From NCBI GenBank assembly GCA_005879815.1, contig VBKA01000001.1, positions 1 to 13,945 on the forward strand: a DNA stretch of 13,945 nt, read 5' to 3'. Below the pieces are notes generated by a model that did not search any database, had not been told where the DNA came from, and was given only the letters and a program-made list of their open reading frames with translations. This document shows positions 5,889 to 12,610 of the stretch, one piece after another (the stretch's first letter is position 1; every line of letters starts with the position of its first letter). The position numbers were made by a program, and so were the translations under genes. This stretch comes from Chloroflexota bacterium (lineage in GTDB: Bacteria > Chloroflexota > Limnocylindria > QHBO01).

Positions 5889-7886
5889 CTAGGAACGGGC
5901 GAGGGAAGGCACCATGCGCCGCAAGCGTCGAAGTGCCAAAAGAAGCCCGGCTGCCAGCACGGACACCACGGCAAGCCCAGCCGCCAGCCGCACCACGCCC
6001 GCACCCTGCGCGCCCGCGTCGAGAGAGATGGCGCGATCGATCGCGGCGGCGGCGGCATCCAGGTCTCCGCCTGCATACAGACCGGCCGCTCCGGCGAGGA
6101 CCGCGCGCGGCTCCGAGCCCCACAGAAGCCCGAGGCTCTCGATGGGATTCGGGCCGTCGATCCGCTGTCCCGCGCCGATGTACGCCTGGAGGAACGCCGC
6201 TTCGGCGATGAGCTCGCGGCGTGACACATCATCGCCGCCATCCGAGCGCCACCGCATCGCCAGGCGATCCGGGGTGGAGAGACCGGCCCGGCGAGCCGCA
6301 TCGAGGAGCCGGTCGCGATCGCTCAGCCAGCGTTGGGCATCGGCAATCTTGATGAGCGCCTCGTCGAACCGCCAACCTTCCATGGCCCGCCGGATCGGCT
6401 CGGGAGGACCCCAGTCGCCGGCGGCCGCCAGGAGGGTGGCGTACGCGGCGCGAGCCCGAGCGCGCAGATCCAGCATGGCATCCGCGCTCGACGGGAACAC
6501 GCGGGCACGGAACGCATCCTGGGCAGGCTGGCCGCCGCCCACCTCCTGGACCTGGTCGAGAAATCGGCGCGAATCGACCGGCTGGAGCTGCGCGGACGTC
6601 GAGGCGATGCCATCGGCGGCAGCGGTGTCGTAGGCGGGCACGCCCCGTGCCACCCGCTGCAGGACCAGGGTGAGCCGAGCCTCACCGAGCGAGGCTGCAA
6701 GCGCATCCACAAACGCCCACGAAGCTGCGTAGGCCCAGGCATCGATGGCCGGATTCGCCGCGCTCGGCTCGCCCGCCGGGCTCCAGGTGGCGAGAGCAAT
6801 GGGTGCCGCCTGACGCGGCTGCGGGTCGGCTGCGGCGTGGTTCGGAACAGGGATCCGCAGCTTCCGCGCCGCGATCGCTGCCAGGTGCGAGGCGAGACCC
6901 TCGCGGATCCATCGCTCAGACGCGAACCCGGTCCCCACCCAGACATGGGCCAGCTGATGGAGGACGGTGAATGGCGTCGCATCGAAAGCGACCGAGATCT
7001 CCTGCGCCCCGCTCGCCGGCTCTGCCAGCGGGCCGATGCCCGACGGCAACGACTCGGTGATCACCAGGGGCCCGACGCCGACGTACGGCAGGCCGGCGGC
7101 CTGCTGCAGTGCCGGAAGGGCCTCCCCAACGAGATCGAGCGTGGACGCTCCCCACGCACGGTCATCGGCGAAGGACCTGACCCGCAGGTCAACCGTGCCG
7201 CCGGACAGCGCAACGGTGCGGCTCACCGTCACGTACTCGGTGGATCGAGCGGCGACCAGCAGGGCCGACCACCTGGACGGGTCGCGGATCGCGCCGCTGC
7301 TGAGAACCACCTCACCCCGCTGCGTGGTGGTGGTGGTGGTGAGCGGTCCTCCCATGACGCGTAATTCGTACGCCGCGGGCAGGTGGACAGACACCGTCGA
7401 CGAGGTTCCAAAGCCCCAGATGGGGACCATCAGTGACGAGGCCCGGACTCGGACGTGTGGATCCGCGCCGTCGACGAGCCGATAGGTCAGTGTGAAGCCC
7501 GCGGATCGTCGATAGCGGAGGGCCGTGCGCAACGCGACGGTGGCGACCGTGCGCGATGCCTGACGCGCCAGCCTGACCCGAAGCGGACCCGTGCGATCAC
7601 GCGCCTCGACGCTGCTGACACCCGCCTGCAATGAGAGGGGAACGCTGCGAAAGCTGCTGAATCCGGCCGCAGGATCGGCCGTGGTGTTGGTGAAGGTGAC
7701 CGAGACCGCGACGCGGATAGCCCCGGCCGCAAGGGCAAGGCTGTAGACCGCGTCGGTCCGTAGCACATATGGAGCCGCGGCGCGCGCGGGCGCGCCCACG
7801 TTCATGGCCGCGACCACTGCGGCGGCGCACGCCCCGGCCCCGATCCGCCTCCAGCTGGAACGCCCCGTGGGATGCGGTTCGCTCAT
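5889..7886 (-). CDS. Membrane-anchored peptidase-MA-like protein with HQxxH motif
   Basis: This 665-aa protein is exported. Residues 1-38 form a signal peptide (RR at 13-14, hydrophobic 17-30, ending ARAAA), and 631-651 form one C-terminal membrane helix followed by a basic tail, so the bulk faces outward. Residues ~40-300 are beta-rich and of unknown type. Residues 308-337 match the gluzincin/peptidase MA core, with H310-QLA-H314 and, 15 residues on, E329 in IREGLASHLA. The zinc ligands are kept but the catalytic Glu is Gln (codon CAG at 6956-6954), so it is probably an inactive peptidase or binding protein. The ~450-625 region is helical. ATG 7886 overlaps the stop of the YbjN-like gene (ATGA). 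The TAG stop lies 50 nt before pncB. Function unknown. Confidence 0.75.
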   Translation of the reverse strand: MSEPHPTGRSSWRRIGAGACAAAVVAAMNVGAPARAAAPYVLRTDAVYSLALAAGAIRVAVSVTFTNTTADPAAGFSSFRSVPLSLQAGVSSVEARDRTGPLRVRLARQASRTVATVALRTALRYRRSAGFTLTYRLVDGADPHVRVRASSLMVPIWGFGTSSTVSVHLPAAYELRVMGGPLTTTTTTQRGEVVLSSGAIRDPSRWSALLVAARSTEYVTVSRTVALSGGTVDLRVRSFADDRAWGASTLDLVGEALPALQQAAGLPYVGVGPLVITESLPSGIGPLAEPASGAQEISVAFDATPFTVLHQLAHVWVGTGFASERWIREGLASHLAAIAARKLRIPVPNHAAADPQPRQAAPIALATWSPAGEPSAANPAIDAWAYAASWAFVDALAASLGEARLTLVLQRVARGVPAYDTAAADGIASTSAQLQPVDSRRFLDQVQEVGGGQPAQDAFRARVFPSSADAMLDLRARARAAYATLLAAAGDWGPPEPIRRAMEGWRFDEALIKIADAQRWLSDRDRLLDAARRAGLSTPDRLAMRWRSDGGDDVSRRELIAEAAFLQAYIGAGQRIDGPNPIESLGLLWGSEPRAVLAGAAGLYAGGDLDAAAAAIDRAISLDAGAQGAGVVRLAAGLAVVSVLAAGLLLALRRLRRMVPSLARS
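7323..7340. repeat. Triplet repeat encoding six threonines
   Basis: Six successive Thr codons (five ACC, one ACG on the minus strand) encode residues 183-188 of the peptidase-like protein. The tract is seen as a GGT run on the plus strand. Slippage would change length in frame. It lies in a probable loop between beta strands. Confidence 0.5.
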
Positions 7887-8461
7887 GGGGGGCTGCCCCG
7901 CAGCCAGCCCAGCAGGTTGCGTCGCGGGCGCCTCGGGAGCGGCGGCTGCCAGAGCGGCATCTCGTCCTCGAGCTCCATCCTGTGCGCCGCGAGCAGACGC
8001 GGGTTGCGCGGGACGCGCCCGTTCCAGTCGGGGAGCAACGCACGATCCGCGACCGCGGAGGCGGTCTCCTCGAGCAGTCTATCGGCGACGATCGTCAGTC
8101 GCACCAGCCCCCGCGCCAGCTCGTCGCGATTCATCGCCGACGCCGAAAGCTCGGTCACCAGCATCGGCCTGTCGTCGTCGGTCATGGCGAACTTCACGAA
8201 GGGGTAGTCGAAATTCGCACGCAGCATGCGGTGGAGGACGCGCCTGGGAATCTCCATCGCCTCCAGGCCGTAGTACGCCCACAGCGAGACGCCAATCCCC
8301 GCCACCCAGGCGATCGTCACCCGCAGGTCGAAGCGGCGTTCCCCGTCCAGCACCACGTCCCGGCTGATCGCCTCCGCACCTGGAACCCCGGACGCTCCGA
8401 CCACCTCGACTCCCAGCTCGCTGAGCCAGGCGTCGATCGGCGGAGGGACGGCATCATTCAC
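7883..8461 (-). CDS. YbjN-like / type III chaperone-fold protein
   Basis: This is a 192-aa cytoplasmic protein without signal peptide or membrane helix. The core, roughly residues 10-140, looks like the YbjN domain (fold shared with CesT-type secretion chaperones): an N-terminal helix, alternating strands with WAYYGLEAMEIPRRVLHRML (61-80), FVKFAMTDDDRPMLVTEL (88-105), then a long helix RGLVRLTIVADRLLEE. The C-terminal ~50 residues are Pro/Arg/Trp-rich and probably unstructured. The start is GTG at 8461, overlapping the glgC stop as GTGA, and the stop overlaps the next ATG as ATGA, so translation of the three genes is coupled. The role is not known. A chaperone-like or regulatory role toward GlgC or the exported neighbour is inference. 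Family call moderate. Confidence 0.6.
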   Translation of the reverse strand: MNDAVPPPIDAWLSELGVEVVGASGVPGAEAISRDVVLDGERRFDLRVTIAWVAGIGVSLWAYYGLEAMEIPRRVLHRMLRANFDYPFVKFAMTDDDRPMLVTELSASAMNRDELARGLVRLTIVADRLLEETASAVADRALLPDWNGRVPRNPRLLAAHRMELEDEMPLWQPPLPRRPRRNLLGWLRGSPP

Positions 8462-9741
8462 GACTCGGGGGCCAACGCCGGGAGGTCGCGACCATGCGTC
8501 ACCGTCTCGCCGGATCGGATCAGCCGCTTGCGGCGAAAGTCCTCGCGGCGAACGCCGGGATCGATCCGGCAGTTGCGCCCAATCTGCACGCCGCCCGGAA
8601 CCTGGGCCCGCTTGCCCACCAGCGTCAGGCCCGAGTAGAGGCGCTCCGGCTCGCGCCGGTTCGGCCGCAGGTCGTCGCCGAAGCCGACGGTGGCACCCTG
8701 CCCGATCTCGCAGTCCTTGTCGACGATCGCCCGATCGAGCACCGCCCGTTCGCGCACCACTGTGTCGAACATCACGATCGAGTCGCGCACCACGGCCCCA
8801 CGCTCGACGGTGACACCCGGGGATAGAACGCTGTGCACCACGCTGCCGTGGATCACGCAGCCATGGCTGACCATGCTGCGCTCGACGTGCGCGTCCGGAC
8901 CGATCAGCGCCGGAGCGCGCTCCTCGCTCTTGGTGTAGATCAGCCATGGCCGGTCGAAGAGGTTGATGCCCGGGTGGTCTGAAAGCAGGTCGAGGTTCGC
9001 TCGCCAGTAGCTCTCCACCGTTCCGACATCCTCCCAGTACCCGCCGTACTCGTAGGCATAGACCCGGCGACCCGCGTTGACCATGGCCGGAAGCACGTCG
9101 CGACCGAAGTCGATGCGCTCGGGGGTCAGCTCCTGCAGCAAGGCGGGCAGGGAGAAGACGTAGACGCCCATGCTCACCAGGTTCGACGGCGGATTGGGAG
9201 GCTTCTCGATGAAGGCATTGACACGCCCGTCGGGGTCCACGTCGAGGATCCCGAACCGATGCGCCTCCTCGATGGGCACCGTCCTGATGGCGACGGTGAT
9301 GTCCGCCCCCTTCGAGCGATGGAGTTCGAGAAAGGGCCGATAGTCCATCTTGTAGACGTGGTCGCCGGCCAGCACCAGGATCGCCTCCGGCGATCGGTCG
9401 GTGACGAAGTCGATGTTCTGCAGGACCGCGTCCGCGGTACCCCGGTACCACTCCCGGGCCCTCCCCCGCCCGAGGTAGGGCTGGAGCAGGCTCACCCCAC
9501 CGCGTGACCGGTCGAGGTCCCAGGGTCTCCCAAGGCCGATGTGGTCCATCAGCGAGCGCGGCGCGTACTGCGTCAGCACCGCGACATCGTTGAGGCCCGA
9601 GTTGACCGCGTTGCTCAGCGCGAAGTCGATGATCCGGTACTTGCCGCCGAACGGCACTCCGGGCTTGGCGCGGACCTGGGACAGGATCGAAAGGCGCTCG
9701 CCCTCGCCTCCGGCGAGGATGAGCGTCAGCACCGACGGCAC
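8458..9741 (-). CDS. glgC: Glucose-1-phosphate adenylyltransferase (ADP-glucose pyrophosphorylase)
   Basis: This 427-aa enzyme makes ADP-glucose from ATP and glucose 1-phosphate, the committed step of bacterial glycogen synthesis. It shows the nucleotide-binding LILAGGEGERL (7-17), RAKPGVPFGGKYRIIDFALSN (24-44), RPWDLDR (72-78), WYRGTADAVLQN (98-109), the catalytic Asp in VLAGDHVYKMDY (123-134), FIEKP (177-181), SMGVYVF (190-196) and YWEDVGTVESYW (235-246). From about residue 285 a left-handed beta-helix with hexapeptide repeats follows. Length matches the family. The GTG start at 9741 has no Shine-Dalgarno but lies 6 nt after a TAGAAT box. No glgA, glgB or glgP is adjacent. Instead it overlaps the YbjN-like gene by 4 nt (GTGA). 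Confidence 0.95.
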   Translation of the reverse strand: MPSVLTLILAGGEGERLSILSQVRAKPGVPFGGKYRIIDFALSNAVNSGLNDVAVLTQYAPRSLMDHIGLGRPWDLDRSRGGVSLLQPYLGRGRAREWYRGTADAVLQNIDFVTDRSPEAILVLAGDHVYKMDYRPFLELHRSKGADITVAIRTVPIEEAHRFGILDVDPDGRVNAFIEKPPNPPSNLVSMGVYVFSLPALLQELTPERIDFGRDVLPAMVNAGRRVYAYEYGGYWEDVGTVESYWRANLDLLSDHPGINLFDRPWLIYTKSEERAPALIGPDAHVERSMVSHGCVIHGSVVHSVLSPGVTVERGAVVRDSIVMFDTVVRERAVLDRAIVDKDCEIGQGATVGFGDDLRPNRREPERLYSGLTLVGKRAQVPGGVQIGRNCRIDPGVRREDFRRKRLIRSGETVTHGRDLPALAPES

Positions 9742-9747
9742 CCGCCG

Positions 9748-9753
9748 ATTCTA
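9748..9753 (-). promoter_or_regulatory. -10 element TAGAAT, likely leaderless start of glgC
   Basis: On the minus strand TAGAAT (one mismatch to TATAAT) is followed by six bases and then the GTG start at 9741, which puts the expected transcription start on the start codon. No Shine-Dalgarno is seen in the 47-nt gap to the PBP stop. There is no recognisable -35. Confidence 0.45.
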
Positions 9754-9781
9754 CGGCCCCGCTCCGCGCCGCCCGGCGTCC

Positions 9782-9795
9782 CCGCTGATCAGCGG
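9782..9795. repeat. 14-bp perfect palindrome over the PBP stop codon
   Basis: CCGCTGATCAGCGG is its own reverse complement and includes the PBP TGA (9791-9789). As RNA it would be a 5-bp stem with a GATC loop. It lies about 30 bp upstream of the glgC -10 box, so it could be a weak 3' hairpin or an operator for glgC. Evidence is symmetry only. Confidence 0.3.
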
Positions 9796-12557
9796 CGATG
9801 AACCCGGGCTAGGTACCTGCGCAGATACGGGATCGCGCCGGCGATGGCTGGAATCGCAAACAGGGTGATCGGGACACCGGAGCCCGTGCCATCAGACGGG
9901 GCGGCCGCGGTCGCGCCGGGCTGTGGCGGGCAGGTTACCTTCCGCGTCGGAATGCAGATCGGCAGCGAGCCGGACGGCCCAGGCCCGCGCGAGCGTTTCG
10001 GATTCGGCGTTCTCGACGGATGCGGTGTCGCCACTCGAACGCCGCAGAGGGCCGGGAAGCCACGCTCACCGGGGATCGGCGCGATCGGATACTTCAGCTT
10101 GGCTGGATCCGCGTTGGGATCCTTGATGTTGCCGGACGAGCCCCATTGGCCGTTGACGATCCGGTCCTCGAAGGTCTTGGCGGCGGTCGCCCACGGGTCG
10201 GGACGTCCCTGCTCCCTGACGAACTTCACGAGGTCGAGACAGCCATTCGACCAGGAGTCATCGGTCTGGGGTTGGGTGCCGTCGAGGAACGGGACGGTGA
10301 CCGTGCGACCACAGGCAGGGCTTGGCGCAAGCCCAGTCCAGCGACAGACCGAGGTCATGGTGACCCCACTCGGCTCTGGGAAATCGGTCTGGGGCACGAT
10401 CTTCTTGCCGTTCCAATCCCATGGCTTGTTGATCGCCAGGTTCATGAACTCGTGCCAGAGGTAGAGCGGACCCGTGGCGGCGAAAAGGTTGTCGGCCATC
10501 GGCTGCTGGTTGTTGTTGCCCATCCAGACGCCGGTGACGATGCTGCCGGGCAGGTAGCCGAAGGTGGTGACATCGCGGAAGTTGTTGGTGGTCCCAGTCT
10601 TGACACCCGCGTGCCGCCGCGCTCCGCCGCCGTTCAGCCGGGTGGTCAACTTCGAGGTGACGCCCCAGTAGATGTTGCGCGCCGGATCGGTGTTGCCCTC
10701 CAGGATCCAGTGCGTCAGGTAGGCCTCGGCTGGAGTGACTGGCTTGAGCGGGCGTGGCCCGTCGTCGTCCAGCGAGTAGACGAGGCGGCCGTCACGGTCA
10801 CGGATCTCGCGGATGGTGGTCGCCGGGTGGATCGTGCCCCTGCCGGCGAACATCTCATAGGCCTGCGTCGCCAGGGTCAGGTTTACCGGCACCGAGCCCA
10901 GGGTCAGCGTCAGTCCCGGATCCTGGCCCATGAAATAGTCGTGGGTGGCCAGGCCAAGCTTCTCCGCAAAATGCGCGGTGACGTCCGGCGAGACCAGATA
11001 CTGGACCTGGACAGAGGGGACGTTCAGCGAGTAGTGGAGGGCGTCCATCGCCAGCAGTGGTCCGTGCTGGTTGAGGTCCGCGTTCTGCGGGATGTAGTTG
11101 CGGCCGAAGTTCGTGGTGGCGTCGACGAGCATGGTCGCGACGTTGACCTTCCGCGACTGGAAGGCTGAGGTGTAGGTGATCGGCTTGAAGGCCGAGCCGA
11201 TCTGGCGGCGCCCCAACCCTGCCACGTCGAACTGGCCCTGGACGCGCGGATCCTTCCGGTTGTAGTAGTCGACGCTGCCGACGTAGGCGATGATCTCGCC
11301 GGTCGCCGAGTTCAGCGCCACCAGCGCCCCATTGTTGACGTTCTTGGGCTTGAGCTGGTTGACCCACTTGACCACCTCGGCCTTGGCGGTCTGCTGCAGG
11401 CCGTAGTCGAGGGTGGTAATGACCCGGAACCCGCCGGTTCGGAACTCCTGTGCCGGGTTTTTGTAACCGAGGCGCGCCAGGATCTGCTCGGCCTCGCCCT
11501 CGACCCGAAAGCTGAACTGCGGCTCCTTGAGGATGCTCGACACTCGCGAGGGGTGCATCTGCTTCCACGTGGTTGCCACCGCCTTGTCGTGCTGCGCCTT
11601 AGTGATGTAGTTGTTGGCCAGCATTGAGTCGAGTACCTGGTTGCGCCGCACGATGACGGGCTTCGCCCCATTCGGGTTCTGGTACGGGTCGAACGTCGTG
11701 GGCTGCTGAGGGATGCCGGCGAGGAAGGCGGCCTGCGCGAGGGTGATCTTGCGGAGATCGGTCAGGCCGAAGTAGTTGGCGGCCGCTGCCTTTATCCCGT
11801 ACGAACCATTTCCATAGAAGATCAGGTTGAGGTAGGTTTCGAGGATCTTCTCCTTGCCGGCACGACCCGGGTACGCCGCCGTGACCTGCAACGCCAGGAT
11901 GTTCTCCTTGATCTTGTCGACGTAGCCATGGCCACTGAGGAACGCCAGCTCCGGCGGCTTGCAGACGTCGACGACTGATTTGGCCTGCGCCTGCGCCTGC
12001 GCCTCGGCCTGCGCCTGGGCGCTTGGCACCGGGCTTGGGGCCGAGACCTTGGCCTGCGCCTCCTTGATCGAGCCCGCGTACTTGATCACCTGCTGCGTGA
12101 TGGTCGAAGCGCCCTGGACGATATGGCCAGCGGCAGCATTTGCGAGAAAGGCGCGAATCGTGGCATTCAGGTCCACGCCGCTGTTCGACCAGAAGGTCTT
12201 GTCCTCGGTCGCGACCGTAGCGTCGACGACCCATTTCGGCACGTCCCTGAAGACCACCGACTCGCGGTTCTGGCATTCGAAGCGCGCCAGGAGCGTTTTC
12301 CCGGTCCGGTCGTACACGAGTGTCGACTGCGGAAGCTGGATGCCGTCAAGGATGTTGGGCGCGGGCAGGTCCGCCGCGAAGTAGTTGTACGCGGCGAACA
12401 TCGCGCCCCCGGTGCCCAGGACCGAGCCGCCGATCAGGGCCACGAAGGAGATGGCCACCACGAGCAGGGCTGTGGTGACACCCTTGCGCCGACCACTCCG
12501 ACTGGTGGTGCGACGGATCATGAGCCGATGGCGCCGCCGCTGCATGGCTGGATGCAT
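9789..12557 (-). CDS. Class A penicillin-binding protein (PBP1A-like transglycosylase/transpeptidase)
   Basis: This 922-aa bifunctional enzyme polymerises and crosslinks peptidoglycan. It has a basic cytoplasmic tail, an N-terminal membrane helix (27-49), then a GT51 domain with catalytic E118 in ATEDKTFWSNSG, GASTITQQ (149-156), DKIKEN (214-219) and ILETYLN (238-244). The transpeptidase domain has the SxxK serine S455 (GSAFKP), SLN (510-512) and KTGT (653-656). Odd points: an insertion at about 161-212 with an Ala-Gln repeat, splitting GT51 motifs II and III; motif I Asn125 in place of the usual His; eight cysteines outside the membrane; and a Pro-rich C-terminal region ending in a hydrophobic stretch (895-911) with a basic tail. 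The start ATG 12557 lies 8 nt after an extended -10. Met5 and Met13 are alternatives, without better signals. Confidence 0.95.
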   Translation of the reverse strand: MHPAMQRRRHRLMIRRTTSRSGRRKGVTTALLVVAISFVALIGGSVLGTGGAMFAAYNYFAADLPAPNILDGIQLPQSTLVYDRTGKTLLARFECQNRESVVFRDVPKWVVDATVATEDKTFWSNSGVDLNATIRAFLANAAAGHIVQGASTITQQVIKYAGSIKEAQAKVSAPSPVPSAQAQAEAQAQAQAKSVVDVCKPPELAFLSGHGYVDKIKENILALQVTAAYPGRAGKEKILETYLNLIFYGNGSYGIKAAAANYFGLTDLRKITLAQAAFLAGIPQQPTTFDPYQNPNGAKPVIVRRNQVLDSMLANNYITKAQHDKAVATTWKQMHPSRVSSILKEPQFSFRVEGEAEQILARLGYKNPAQEFRTGGFRVITTLDYGLQQTAKAEVVKWVNQLKPKNVNNGALVALNSATGEIIAYVGSVDYYNRKDPRVQGQFDVAGLGRRQIGSAFKPITYTSAFQSRKVNVATMLVDATTNFGRNYIPQNADLNQHGPLLAMDALHYSLNVPSVQVQYLVSPDVTAHFAEKLGLATHDYFMGQDPGLTLTLGSVPVNLTLATQAYEMFAGRGTIHPATTIREIRDRDGRLVYSLDDDGPRPLKPVTPAEAYLTHWILEGNTDPARNIYWGVTSKLTTRLNGGGARRHAGVKTGTTNNFRDVTTFGYLPGSIVTGVWMGNNNQQPMADNLFAATGPLYLWHEFMNLAINKPWDWNGKKIVPQTDFPEPSGVTMTSVCRWTGLAPSPACGRTVTVPFLDGTQPQTDDSWSNGCLDLVKFVREQGRPDPWATAAKTFEDRIVNGQWGSSGNIKDPNADPAKLKYPIAPIPGERGFPALCGVRVATPHPSRTPNPKRSRGPGPSGSLPICIPTRKVTCPPQPGATAAAPSDGTGSGVPITLFAIPAIAGAIPYLRRYLARVHRR
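11983..12018. repeat. Six-unit hexanucleotide repeat encoding Ala-Gln in the PBP
   Basis: Plus-strand units GCCTGC, GCCTGC, GCCTGC, GCCTCG, GCCTGC, GCCTGG encode AQAQAEAQAQAQ (residues 180-191) on the minus strand. The first three units and the fifth are identical. A related AQA occurs again at residues 167-169. Changes in unit number keep the reading frame. Confidence 0.8.
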
Positions 12558-12565
12558 CGCGCGCT

Positions 12566-12574
12566 ACGGTAGCA
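12566..12574 (-). promoter_or_regulatory. Extended -10 promoter, likely leaderless start of the PBP gene
   Basis: The minus strand reads TGCTACCGT (TGnTAnnnT). The hexamer TACCGT ends 8 nt before the ATG at 12557, exactly as for pncB. There is no Shine-Dalgarno. It overlaps the inverted repeat GCTAC-g-GTAGC (12563-12573), which could let a regulator cover the promoter. Confidence 0.45.
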
Positions 12575-12610
12575 GGGGTCGCGCCACCGGGTCGAATGAG
12601 CGGTGAAGGG

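Noticed and set aside
5005..5892. 295-codon plus-strand open frame opposite nicotinate phosphoribosyltransferase
   Set aside because: The opposite strand encodes the complete enzyme with all motifs; this frame looks like its complement.
8462..9451. N-terminal extension of the YbjN-like frame to 9451
   Set aside because: It runs through glgC in another frame and is Arg/Gly-rich. The GTG at 8461 with the GTGA overlap is a natural start.
10020..11168. 382-codon plus-strand open frame opposite the PBP
   Set aside because: Antisense to conserved transpeptidase motifs; no recognisable domain, and typical GC shadow composition.
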